From Gammaproteobacteria bacterium (lineage in GTDB: Bacteria > Pseudomonadota > Gammaproteobacteria > UBA4575), in the NCBI GenBank assembly GCA_014075255.1, contig CP046178.1, forward strand, positions 568,001-632,000: a stretch of 64,000 nt of DNA. The letters run 5' to 3'. Below the pieces are notes generated by a model. The model searched no databases. It had not been told where the DNA came from and saw only the letters and a program-made list of their open reading frames with translations. A program made the position numbers and the translations under genes. Shown one piece after another: positions 37,552 to 46,270 of the stretch; position 1 is the stretch's first letter, and each line of letters begins with the position of its first letter.

Positions 37552-38922
37552 ATGTCGAATCATAATTTTCCGCCTGGTCCGGAAGGGCAAGGTAAATTAG
37601 GCTGTTTGCCTGAAATGCGTGCAAACCCAATGGAATTCCTTGAGCAGGTAGCACTTAAATATGGAGGTATTGCGCGAGTCAATATGGGTGCATATTACTC
37701 TTATCTAGTTTCTGAACCCAAATTAATAAAAGAAGTGCTAGTCGACAATTACGACAAGTACAAGAAGAACACTCGCTATAAACAAGTTCGCATGGTGATA
37801 GGTGAGGGTATGTTATTAAGTGAGGGAGATGTATGGAAGAATCAACGTTCACATGCACAGCCTAAATTCACCGCTAAATCGCTCGACAAGCAAGTAGATT
37901 GGATCACCGCTTTAGCAGCAGATTTTCTTGATACTTGGGATTCTAATGCAAAAGAAAACAAACCTGTTGAGCTTGAATATCAGTTTAATTTACTGACTCA
38001 GCTGTTAGCTGGTGTTTGGGTGATGGGAGAGGGTTTTAAGCCACGTGCTCAGACAGTGTTTAGCATATATAACCAAATACGTATGAATTGGCCGGAAATG
38101 ACAGATCTAAGGTCAACATTGTTGCAGCCAAAAAATCTAAAAAAAGAGATTAACTTTAGAAAAGCCTTAGCTAACCTAAATAAATGTGTGTATAGCTTAT
38201 TGGATGATTACTCAAATACTTATGAAAATGATATTGGATTTTTAAAACACTTGTTGCCTGAAGGTGTAAACGATAAATCAGCAATTAAGAAATATATAAA
38301 AAATAACAGGCGCAGTTTGCGCGATCAGTTGCTAACTTTATTTGTTACTGCATTCGAAACTACAGCAACTTCTCTTTGTTGGAGTTTGTATGTAATCGAC
38401 AAATATTCTGAAGTGAAACAAAGTATTCATGACGAGGTGAATCAAGTTATTGGGTTACAGGCGCCAACAGCAGAGTTACTTAATAAGCTTGATTATACCG
38501 AGAAGGTAATTAAAGAGTCGTTGCGTTTATATTCTTCTGTGCATTCATTTTCGCGTGTGGCCTTGCTCGACCATGAAATTGGTGGTTATCAAGTGCCTAA
38601 AGAGATGACAGTAATTATTTCATCCTATGTTACTCATCGGTTACCTGAATATTGGGATGATCCACATACGTTTGATCCAAGTCGATTCGATAAGCAACGC
38701 ACGGTGGGTCGATCTCGTTTTGCATATATTCCCTTCGCTGCTGGACACCGTAATTGCATAGGGTCGTACATGGCATTGATGCAAAGTAAACTAGTAGTTG
38801 CGCTTATCGCACAGCGGTACAACTTGACTTTATGTGATGGACATAAAGTTGAGAAACATGCCGCAACTACAATGCGGCCTAAATATGGAATGAAGATGAA
38901 TGTTCAGCACCTTGCGGCGTGA
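37552..38922 (+). CDS. Cytochrome P450
   Basis: 456 residues. The I-helix is FVTAFETTATSLCW (with Ala-Phe-Glu in place of the more usual Ala-Gly-Glu/Asp before Thr-Thr), the K-helix ExxR is KESLRLY, and the haem-ligand loop is FAAGHRNCIGSYMA with Cys near residue 401. It begins PPGPEGQGKLGCLPEMRANP, proline-rich and without a membrane anchor, so it is a soluble bacterial P450. The substrate is unknown; family resemblance by eye is to fatty-acid or terpene hydroxylases. No ferredoxin partner is adjacent. Confidence 0.92.
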   Translation: MSNHNFPPGPEGQGKLGCLPEMRANPMEFLEQVALKYGGIARVNMGAYYSYLVSEPKLIKEVLVDNYDKYKKNTRYKQVRMVIGEGMLLSEGDVWKNQRSHAQPKFTAKSLDKQVDWITALAADFLDTWDSNAKENKPVELEYQFNLLTQLLAGVWVMGEGFKPRAQTVFSIYNQIRMNWPEMTDLRSTLLQPKNLKKEINFRKALANLNKCVYSLLDDYSNTYENDIGFLKHLLPEGVNDKSAIKKYIKNNRRSLRDQLLTLFVTAFETTATSLCWSLYVIDKYSEVKQSIHDEVNQVIGLQAPTAELLNKLDYTEKVIKESLRLYSSVHSFSRVALLDHEIGGYQVPKEMTVIISSYVTHRLPEYWDDPHTFDPSRFDKQRTVGRSRFAYIPFAAGHRNCIGSYMALMQSKLVVALIAQRYNLTLCDGHKVEKHAATTMRPKYGMKMNVQHLAA

Positions 38923-38936
38923 ATTGTTAACAGCTA

Positions 38937-39092
38937 TCAATAACCAGCTTTGCGTGCTCGATCATCTGGACGATCTTTATCATCTTCTTGATTTGGGGTG
39001 GTATTTTTATTTGAATTTGAATTCGTGGTTTCTACAACACCTCGCCCTGCATTGACTCGATTGTTTGGCTTTTCTTCTACTTGATCTTCCAT
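38937..39092 (-). CDS. Possible 51-residue acidic/polar small protein
   Basis: An open frame from ATG (39092) to TGA (38937) encodes a disordered, charged peptide starting MEDQVEEKPNNRVNAGRG with Asn/Thr-rich middle and DDKDRPDDRARKAGY at the end. It is the only plausible coding content of the 420-base gap between the P450 and the ExeA-like gene, and is convergent with the P450. No clear Shine-Dalgarno. It may be spurious. Confidence 0.35.
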   Translation of the reverse strand: MEDQVEEKPNNRVNAGRGVVETTNSNSNKNTTPNQEDDKDRPDDRARKAGY

Positions 39093-39344
39093 GATAATAT
39101 ACTTCGAAAATACAACTAATTTACTAATAGTAACTTTACCGTTTATTTATATCGTATAACCGTGAACTAGATCTAAAGACTTCAATAATCCCTCTGGTTG
39201 GCGTATATATTGGATATTTTGTGAATTGCATCCCTAAGCGTGTTGCATATTAGCCCTATAATTTGTAATTAAATAGATAAGTAATAAATCGTATTTAATT
39301 TAGAGATTTACGGAATTTCCATCATTTTTTGAGACAATACTAAG

Positions 39345-40637
39345 ATGTATTTACAACACTTTGGGCTAGAGCAGCAGCCTTTCCAGCTAACGCCAGATGC
39401 AGACTTTCTTTATTTAAGTAAAGCGCATAACCGTGCTAAGTCTTATATGGAATATACAGTATGGAATCGTGATGGTTTTGTAGTCATCACGGGAGAAATT
39501 GGTTCGGGTAAAACAACACTCATTCAACAGTTACTTCGAAGTGTTGATGAAAGTGTATTGATTGCTCGTATTTATCAGACTCAGCTAAACGAAATTGAAT
39601 TTTTCCAAGCGATATTACATGAGTTTGGTTTGAATCCATTCAGTGCTGGTAAAGTGGAACTTATTAGTATGCTAAATAACTTTTTGCTTGAGCAATATGC
39701 TGAAGGCAGACAAGTTATTTTGATTGTAGATGAAGCGCAGAATTTAGGTAAGCGGGTACTCGAAGAGCTTCGTATGTTAACAGGCATGGAAACAGATGAA
39801 GATAGAATCTTAAATTTGATTTTAGTAGGACAGCCTGAGCTAAAACATCTACTCGATGCGCCTGGAATGGAACAGCTTTCTCAAAGAATACGTTTTAGAT
39901 TTCACTTGGCAGCGCTCGAAGAGAACGACATACCTAATTATATAGATCATAGATTAGAAGTGGCGGGGCTTATTAAAAATAAATCTGGTAGTTTGCCAAA
40001 AATAATAAAAGAAGAATGCATAGCTATTATATATAGATATACAGGTGGCATTCCAAGATTAATTAATTCACTTTGCGATACTGCACTAATTTGTGCTTTT
40101 GTGGAGAATAAAAAAACCATAACTGCAAAAATCGTAGAAGAGGCGGTAAATGAATTACAATGGGTGCCATACAATGAGCGAGTAGGCATTAAAGCACTTA
40201 AGAACAAGCCCACTAATGCAGTTAATTTTGATACCCCAGCAAAATTAATCGATCTAATGCATGAGAATGAAGTGCGCGAATATGAATTAAAAGATGATGA
40301 AACTACACTAGGTAGAATTGGCACAAATGATATTCGTTTATCAGATGAAATGGTAAGTGGCCACCATGCAAAGGTTATACGATTTCAAAACAACTACTTT
40401 ATCGAAGATATTGCGAGCACCAATGGGTCGTTTGTGAATGGCAAACGTGTTCACAAATGTGTACTAAAAGATGGTGACAAAATTTCATTTGGCCCATATA
40501 AGCTGATGTTTCAAAAGGATGCTGATGAATATGTGCATGACCCAGTTTTTGATATGCCTAATGTAACAAATGCATCAGACACAATTGTCTCGGTAGAAGA
40601 CACGCTGATTAGTGGTCCAGTTGCTGCAAATAAGTAA
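39345..40637 (+). CDS. ExeA-like AAA ATPase fused to an FHA domain
   Basis: 430 residues. An N-terminal ExeA/GspA-type AAA domain opens with MYLQHFGLEQQPFQLTPDADFLYLS; Walker A is GEIGSGKTT (about residue 50), Walker B VILIVDEAQNL (about 130), and sensor/lid motifs follow (LVGQPELKHLL, YRYTGGIPRLINSLCD). The C-terminal part (about residues 312-395) is a forkhead-associated domain: TTLGRIGTNDIRLSDEMVSGHHAKV and DIASTNGSFVNGKRV contain the phospho-Thr-binding Arg, Ser and His. It would be an envelope-biogenesis or secretion ATPase controlled by a phosphoprotein. A membrane or peptidoglycan-binding segment is not evident. Confidence 0.88.
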   Translation: MYLQHFGLEQQPFQLTPDADFLYLSKAHNRAKSYMEYTVWNRDGFVVITGEIGSGKTTLIQQLLRSVDESVLIARIYQTQLNEIEFFQAILHEFGLNPFSAGKVELISMLNNFLLEQYAEGRQVILIVDEAQNLGKRVLEELRMLTGMETDEDRILNLILVGQPELKHLLDAPGMEQLSQRIRFRFHLAALEENDIPNYIDHRLEVAGLIKNKSGSLPKIIKEECIAIIYRYTGGIPRLINSLCDTALICAFVENKKTITAKIVEEAVNELQWVPYNERVGIKALKNKPTNAVNFDTPAKLIDLMHENEVREYELKDDETTLGRIGTNDIRLSDEMVSGHHAKVIRFQNNYFIEDIASTNGSFVNGKRVHKCVLKDGDKISFGPYKLMFQKDADEYVHDPVFDMPNVTNASDTIVSVEDTLISGPVAANK

Positions 40638-40638
40638 T

Positions 40639-41412
40639 TTAGCTTCTTATCCCTATACCTTTGTTGAGCAAGTAAAGGCACACTGAAAACAAAACAATTA
40701 AAAAACCTATCATTACAGCCATAGAGGTTGTTAGATTAACGTCCGTAATCCCTAATATTCCGAATCTAAAGCTGTTCACCATATATAGAATAGGGTTGGC
40801 TAGTGATACGTTTTGCCAAAAATTTGGCAACATTCCTACACTAAAAAATACTCCACCTAGGTAGGTGAGTGGAGTAAGCACAAAAGTAGGAATAATTGAA
40901 ATATCATCAAAGCTATTTGCAAAGACACCGTTAATTATTCCTGCTAAAGAAAAAAGCGCAGAAGTGAGTATAGTTGTCACAATAACTAAGCTTATATTTA
41001 ATATCTGCAACTGTGTAAAAAATAGCGCAACGATTGTAACAGCTACACCAACGAGTACACCTCTAGCAATGCCGCCGAGCATGAAACCAATGATGATAAT
41101 GTAGTTTGGCATTGGCGAGACCAACATCTCTTCAATATGGCGTTGAAATTTAGCGCTATAAAATGATGAAACTGAGTTGGCATATGAGTTTGTAATGATG
41201 CTCATCATGATTAAACCAGGCGCGATAAACTCGATATACGAATAGCCGCTAATGTCATTAATTTGTGAGCCTATGAATTTTCCCATAATGATGAAATACA
41301 AAGTCATAGTAATAGCAGATGGAAATATAGTCTGAACCCATATCCTCAAGAAACGTCTAATTTCTTTAACTACGATAGTGCGTAACGCAATTAATTGTTG
41401 ATTGAAGGGCAT
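40639..41412 (-). CDS. ABC-2 type transporter permease
   Basis: 257 residues with six hydrophobic segments and the ABC-2 signature: TIVVKEIRRFLRIWVQTIFPSAITM at the N-terminus and FVLTPLTYLGGVFFSVGMLP in the fifth segment. It resembles YadH. It lies 6 bases after the ATPase gene, forming a two-gene exporter of lipid, polysaccharide or drug; the cargo is not inferable. Confidence 0.9.
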   Translation of the reverse strand: MPFNQQLIALRTIVVKEIRRFLRIWVQTIFPSAITMTLYFIIMGKFIGSQINDISGYSYIEFIAPGLIMMSIITNSYANSVSSFYSAKFQRHIEEMLVSPMPNYIIIIGFMLGGIARGVLVGVAVTIVALFFTQLQILNISLVIVTTILTSALFSLAGIINGVFANSFDDISIIPTFVLTPLTYLGGVFFSVGMLPNFWQNVSLANPILYMVNSFRFGILGITDVNLTTSMAVMIGFLIVLFSVCLYLLNKGIGIRS

Positions 41413-41418
41413 AAGAAA

Positions 41419-42342
41419 TTAATTGCTTTGACTTTCGGTAAGCTTTAGAAATAATTCTTCAAGCCGATTAGATTTATTTCTGATACTTAATATAGTGATG
41501 CCTTGTCCATTCAATATGCTAAATAACTCATATAAAGTTTTATTATCAGTTAGTGTTATTTCGAGTGTTTTATCATCAATTATTTCAAATTGATATTTTT
41601 CTAACTTTGGCTGAGTTGTTAATGGATGTTGCAGATAGAGAATAAAACTTTCTTCGCTTATTTTTTCTAGTAAATTACGCATGCTTGCATCGACGATTAT
41701 TTTTCCATGATCTATGATTGCAATGTTTTTGCAAAGATTTTCTGCTTCCTCTAGATAGTGCGTTGTTAAAATTATAGTTTTCCCTTCGCTATTTATTTGT
41801 CTTAAGAGTTTCCACATTGAGCGGCGTATCTCTATATCAACTCCTGCAGTAGGTTCATCTAGAATAAGTAATTTTGGGTCGTGCACCAGAGCGCGCGCTA
41901 TCATCAGCCTACGCTTCATCCCCCCAGAGAGTTCTCGTGGCGTGCTCTTGCGTTTATCCCACAAGCCCAATTTATCCAGGCAATCTTCAGCGGCATCGAC
42001 CGCCGTTTTTCTGTCTAAGCCATAATAGCCTGCTTGGCTTTTAATAATTTCTATCAAGGGCTCAAAACTATTAAAATTGAATTCTTGGGGGACTAAACCG
42101 ATCTGGCTTTTAGCTTGGGAAAATTGCGTATCAATATCGTATCCCATGATCTGAACCTTGCCAGCAGTTTTATTGATTAAGGATGTTAAAATACCTATTA
42201 AAGTAGATTTGCCAGCACCGTTTGGGCCTAATAAAGCGAAGAAGTCTCCCATTCTCACGTTGAGATCTATATTATCTAAGGCAACCACCTTATTCTTATA
42301 AACTTTACCTAGTCCATCAATACTAAGAGCATTTTCAGTCAT
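41419..42342 (-). CDS. ABC transporter ATP-binding protein (YadG-like)
   Basis: 307 residues. Walker A is GPNGAGKST (about residue 39), the signature LSGGMKRRLMIARAL (about 141) and Walker B LLILDEPTAGVD with H-loop TTHYLEEAENLC are all present. The C-terminal extension (residues about 225-307) is typical of the DrrA/YadG exporters. It pairs with the permease just downstream. Its start is 35 bases from the divergent aminopeptidase gene. Confidence 0.93.
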   Translation of the reverse strand: MTENALSIDGLGKVYKNKVVALDNIDLNVRMGDFFALLGPNGAGKSTLIGILTSLINKTAGKVQIMGYDIDTQFSQAKSQIGLVPQEFNFNSFEPLIEIIKSQAGYYGLDRKTAVDAAEDCLDKLGLWDKRKSTPRELSGGMKRRLMIARALVHDPKLLILDEPTAGVDIEIRRSMWKLLRQINSEGKTIILTTHYLEEAENLCKNIAIIDHGKIIVDASMRNLLEKISEESFILYLQHPLTTQPKLEKYQFEIIDDKTLEITLTDNKTLYELFSILNGQGITILSIRNKSNRLEELFLKLTESQSN

Positions 42343-42377
42343 AATTTTATGCGTAGTCGAAAAGCAAAAGGAAGCTA

Positions 42378-43772
42378 ATGTCTAATACAGATTTAATGCA
42401 GTATTTTTACACGGATGAAGATACTAACAGTATTCCGATTGATGTCGTACTCAAGTCAGAGTTTTCAGCCTGGAAGAAAAATCAATCTAAATATCTGCAA
42501 AATTGGATCGAAGCTTCTCAATTCAAAGCTAAGGCAAGCAATGTGTTGCGCATACCAAATATGCAAGGGTCTTTGGAAAAAGTTTTAGTTATTGCGGAAA
42601 TTGAGAATTTAATGTGGTGTTTAGGGCTATGTGCTAAACAATTGCCTGCTGGCAAGTATCACATTAATTCATCACATAAAGATAATGAACAACTTTATTT
42701 AGGTTGGGGCTTGGGCGCATATCAATATATAGAATACAAAAAAGGTCAAGATAAACTTTGTAAATTGCATATAGATGGAGCAATAGATATAAATCAATTA
42801 ACCGCAATCATACAAGCGGTGACAGTGGTACGCGATATGGTGAATGCTCCTGCCTCAGATATGATGCCGCAACACATATCGAAAGAATGCGAATCTATCG
42901 CACAAGAATTTGGTTTAAAAATATCTGAATGTATTGGGGACAATTTAATTACAGAAAATTATCCTGTTATTCATGCTGTAGGTCGTGCAAGTGCGCACGA
43001 ACCGCGATTAATAGAATTTATCTGGGGCGACCCACAGCATCCTAGAGTTAGTTTAATAGGTAAGGGAGTGTCATTTGATAGTGGTGGTTTAGATATAAAA
43101 TCTGCTCAGGGTATGCGACTAATGAAAAAAGATATGGGTGGCGCAGCCCATGCAGCAGGAATCGCTTTAGCAGTTATGCGATTAAAACTACCAATCCAAC
43201 TACAGGTGTTAATTCCGGCAGTTGAAAATGCTATTTCAGGAGATGCATTTAGACCGGGTGATGTACTCACCTCAAGAAGTGGTAAGACAATTGAAATAGA
43301 TAATACTGATGCAGAAGGAAGATTGATTCTTTGTGATGCCATAACCAAAGCAGTAGAGAGCAAACCTGATTTGTTGATAGATTTTGCAACTTTAACGGGA
43401 GCAGCTAGAGTTGCACTTGGAACTGAAGTGCCAGCATTTTTCACAAACGATGATTCTTCAGCAGCAGATTTAATGCATGCCTCTGAGATAGTTAATGACC
43501 CGATATGGCAACTGCCATTACATCAGTCATATCGATATATGTTGAATAGCGATATAGCCGATATCGTTAATAGTGCCGCAAGTGGATATGGTGGGGCGAT
43601 TACCGCAGCACTGTATTTAAAAGAATTTGTTCCTCCCGAAACAAAATGGATTCACTTTGATGTTATGGCGTATAACATGCGTGCCAGAGCAGGGCGCCCA
43701 AATGGAGGCGAAGCTATGGGATTGCGTGCGGTGGTTGAGTTTTTGCAAAAACGTTATACAAACCAACAGTAA
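42378..43772 (+). CDS. Leucyl aminopeptidase family protein (M17)
   Basis: 464 residues. The metallopeptidase half has the metal ligands in GKGVSFDSGGLDIKSAQGM, MKKDMGGAAHA and the signature NTDAEGRL (about residue 313), and ends GLRAVVEFLQKR. It removes N-terminal residues from peptides in the cytoplasm with two metal ions. It resembles the shorter PepB-like forms more than classical PepA (about 500 residues). dus follows 1 base after its stop. Confidence 0.92.
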   Translation: MSNTDLMQYFYTDEDTNSIPIDVVLKSEFSAWKKNQSKYLQNWIEASQFKAKASNVLRIPNMQGSLEKVLVIAEIENLMWCLGLCAKQLPAGKYHINSSHKDNEQLYLGWGLGAYQYIEYKKGQDKLCKLHIDGAIDINQLTAIIQAVTVVRDMVNAPASDMMPQHISKECESIAQEFGLKISECIGDNLITENYPVIHAVGRASAHEPRLIEFIWGDPQHPRVSLIGKGVSFDSGGLDIKSAQGMRLMKKDMGGAAHAAGIALAVMRLKLPIQLQVLIPAVENAISGDAFRPGDVLTSRSGKTIEIDNTDAEGRLILCDAITKAVESKPDLLIDFATLTGAARVALGTEVPAFFTNDDSSAADLMHASEIVNDPIWQLPLHQSYRYMLNSDIADIVNSAASGYGGAITAALYLKEFVPPETKWIHFDVMAYNMRARAGRPNGGEAMGLRAVVEFLQKRYTNQQ

Positions 43773-43773
43773 T

Positions 43774-44766
43774 ATGGAAGATTCTCACAAGTTTTCTGTT
43801 GCACCAATGCTGCATTGCACAGATAGACACTTTCGCTATTTAGCGCGCCTTCTATCTAAACGATGTTTGCTTTATACCGAAATGATTACCACAGGTGCAC
43901 TTATTTATGGTGACCGCGATCGATGGCTTAAGCTGCATAAGGAAGAAAACCCAGTTGCATTACAGCTAGGGGGTAGCAACCCATCTGATATGGCGAAATG
44001 TGCTGAACTAGCAGCGGAATATAAGTTCAACGAAGTAAATATAAATGTTGGTTGCCCTAGTGATAGAGTGCAAGCAGGCAAATTTGGCGCTTGTTTAATG
44101 TTGGAGCCAGATATTGTTTCAAATTGCATTAAATCTATGCAAGAAGTTGCCAGTACAGCTATCACAGTTAAAACTCGAATCGGTGTGGATAATCAAGATA
44201 GTTATGAATTTCTGCAGCAGTTTGTTGAGAAAATTGCACTAGCAGGTTGTAAGACAATCATTGTGCATGCACGCAAAGCCCATCTATCAGGACTGAGTCC
44301 AAGACAAAATAGAACAGTCCCTCCACTTCATTATGAATATGTTTATCAACTCAAACACGACTATCCTGAGTTAACATTCATTCTGAATGGTGGTTTAAAA
44401 AATAAAACAGAAATATTAAGCCATTTAAATGAGCTTGATGGCGTGATGGTAGGAAGAGAAGTGTATGACAACCCCTATTTTTTGTCCGACATTGATGAAA
44501 TAATTTTCAATACTCCAGCAAGTACAAAGTCTCGTTTTGATGTGTTAGATCAATACAAGATTTATATTCAATCAGAATTAGATAATGGTGTGCCACTAAA
44601 AATACTTGCACAGCATATATTTGGATTGTTTAACGGATTACCTGGAGCGAGAGCCTGGCGGCGTTATTTAAGTGAACATATATATGCAAAAGATGCAGGC
44701 TTAGAGGTGATTGATACGGCAGTTGAGTCTGTTGCTGAATTTGAGAGTATCGCTATTGCTAGTTAG
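43774..44766 (+). CDS. dusA: tRNA-dihydrouridine synthase A
   Basis: 330 residues from ATG 43774, one base after the aminopeptidase stop; longer upstream frames lie inside that gene. It has the Dus pattern: FSVAPMLHCTDRHFRYLAR, YTEMITTGALIYGD, PVALQLGGSNP, NINVGCPSDRVQAGKFGACLM with the catalytic Cys, and KTIIVHARKAHLSGLSPRQNR. It reduces U20/U20a in the tRNA D-loop using FMN. The RQNR motif is that of DusA. Its stop overlaps the convergent glycosyltransferase stop by 4 bases. Confidence 0.93.
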   Translation: MEDSHKFSVAPMLHCTDRHFRYLARLLSKRCLLYTEMITTGALIYGDRDRWLKLHKEENPVALQLGGSNPSDMAKCAELAAEYKFNEVNINVGCPSDRVQAGKFGACLMLEPDIVSNCIKSMQEVASTAITVKTRIGVDNQDSYEFLQQFVEKIALAGCKTIIVHARKAHLSGLSPRQNRTVPPLHYEYVYQLKHDYPELTFILNGGLKNKTEILSHLNELDGVMVGREVYDNPYFLSDIDEIIFNTPASTKSRFDVLDQYKIYIQSELDNGVPLKILAQHIFGLFNGLPGARAWRRYLSEHIYAKDAGLEVIDTAVESVAEFESIAIAS

Positions 44767-45413
44767 TGCATTAGTGAACTTAAGCGTTTGAAGAAGTCCT
44801 GATAATCATTGTGTGTAGAAAAGTATTGGAAATCTCCTAAAGTATCTAAATCTCTTACTTTATTAAGGCAACTATACTTCCAATTTAATTCATTTATTTT
44901 TTCTACCGTCTGCTTTAAAACTTCATTTGAACTCCAAGCAATATCTTGAAAAATTGAAATGTTAAGGTTCGTAGCGCCAATTAATGCATAGCCGCCATCA
45001 ATTGCCGGGCCTAATACAATTTCATTACCTAAATTCAGTGATTCAAATGTGTTTTGAATATAGCTGGCATTTATCTCAAGACAGTCTGAGCCAACCAGTA
45101 CTACATTGTTATTTCCATTTAAATGATTAGTTATAGCGTGAAACATCTTCATGCCTAAATCGCCATCACACTGTTGCTTTAAAGTAAGTCCATATTTATT
45201 TTTATATTGCTGGAGAATTGGATGGTCTGCATTTGGATAGCAGTATAAATAAACTTCGGCTCCAATGTTAAAGATAGATTTTAAGGTTTCATCAAGTAAT
45301 AGTTTATAGATTTCTGCTGCGTATTTATCACCTATATCTTTGGCCAGTCTAGATTTCACTAATCCAGGCTCAGGGTGCTTGCAAAAACATATAATAATAT
45401 TTTCTTTATTCAT
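44763..45413 (-). CDS. TIGR04282-type glycosyltransferase (DUF2064)
   Basis: 216 residues: IIICFCKHPEPGLVKSRLAKDIG at the N-terminus, MFHAITNHLNGNNNVVLVGSDCLEI and GPAIDGGYALIGA (about residue 138). This GT-A-like fold is annotated as arsenosugar biosynthesis or rSAM/selenodomain-associated transferase 1. It is directly downstream of its usual partner, the TIGR04283 transferase. Confidence 0.87.
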   Translation of the reverse strand: MNKENIIICFCKHPEPGLVKSRLAKDIGDKYAAEIYKLLLDETLKSIFNIGAEVYLYCYPNADHPILQQYKNKYGLTLKQQCDGDLGMKMFHAITNHLNGNNNVVLVGSDCLEINASYIQNTFESLNLGNEIVLGPAIDGGYALIGATNLNISIFQDIAWSSNEVLKQTVEKINELNWKYSCLNKVRDLDTLGDFQYFSTHNDYQDFFKRLSSLMH

Positions 45414-46094
45414 TTATGAATAATATTCTTTAGCTAATTTATCTGCAGAAGTACCTAAGAAATAACGTAATCGAAGACGCCACATCAATAAGATAGTTTT
45501 TATAATTCCGTGTTTTTCCCATTTTCTACTCGAAGTAATTACAGATCTCATCAGGCACAACGGGTTAGAGTACTTCTTTAATCGCTTGCATAACTCAATG
45601 TCTTCCATGATTGATATGTCTGAAAAGCCACCACTGTCAAAATAAGTTCCACGTTTTATAAAAAGCGTGTGATCACCTGTTGCAATGCCTGTGATACAAC
45701 TACGATTATTCATGAACCATGCGATAATTTTAAATATTAGTTTTTCATTGTCGAAGGCAACTTTAAATCGTCCCCAGCTTGCATTTGTGTTTTTGAACGA
45801 CGTTTCAATATCGTCTATCGCTGTTTGTGGCAATATGGTATCCGCATGTAAAAATACAAGAATATCATTTGAGCTTGCATTTGCACCAGCATGCAGCTGA
45901 AAGCCACGTGAAGCTTTTGTGATTAAGCATTTGCAACCAAGTTTTTTTGCTGTTGCAATTGATCCATCGGTGCTGCCGCCATCTACTACAATAATTTCAT
46001 GTCCTAACTTTGAAAAAGATTTTAAGTAATTTTGCTGTTTAGAAAAGAATGGCTCCTCATTTAACACCGGAATTATGATAGATAGTTTGCGCAT
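45414..46094 (-). CDS. TIGR04283-type glycosyltransferase
   Basis: 226 residues: LSIIIPVLNEE at the start, EIIVVDGGSTDGSIATAKKLG, RGFQLHAGANASSNDILVFLHADTILP (about residues 62-88) and FSDISIMEDIELCKRLKKYS. A family 2 glycosyltransferase of the arsenosugar/selenodomain-associated group (transferase 2). Its stop directly abuts the next start, so it is translationally coupled to the TIGR04282 gene. No radical-SAM or arsenite methyltransferase partner is in the window. Confidence 0.87.
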   Translation of the reverse strand: MRKLSIIIPVLNEEPFFSKQQNYLKSFSKLGHEIIVVDGGSTDGSIATAKKLGCKCLITKASRGFQLHAGANASSNDILVFLHADTILPQTAIDDIETSFKNTNASWGRFKVAFDNEKLIFKIIAWFMNNRSCITGIATGDHTLFIKRGTYFDSGGFSDISIMEDIELCKRLKKYSNPLCLMRSVITSSRKWEKHGIIKTILLMWRLRLRYFLGTSADKLAKEYYS

Positions 46095-46139
46095 AATTAT
46101 AAAAAAATACTTAACAGTTAATATGTGTAAATTTTACGA

Positions 46140-46151
46140 TTAACATGTTAA
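46140..46151. promoter_or_regulatory. TTAACATGTTAA palindrome upstream of the FadL-type gene
   Basis: A perfect 12-bp palindrome 120 bases before the FadL-type start at 46271 and 46 bases upstream of the divergent glycosyltransferase start (46094). The same core is at 32094-32105 upstream of the TolB/TPR gene. Confidence 0.4.
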
Positions 46152-46270
46152 ATCATTGATAATTCATAGAATATAAAATTATGTCTATGTCTAAATTTTG
46201 TTACAATAGAGCTAGCTAATAAGTCTGTAAGTCAATAATAAAGATTTAGCTTATCCATACGGAGGAGTAT

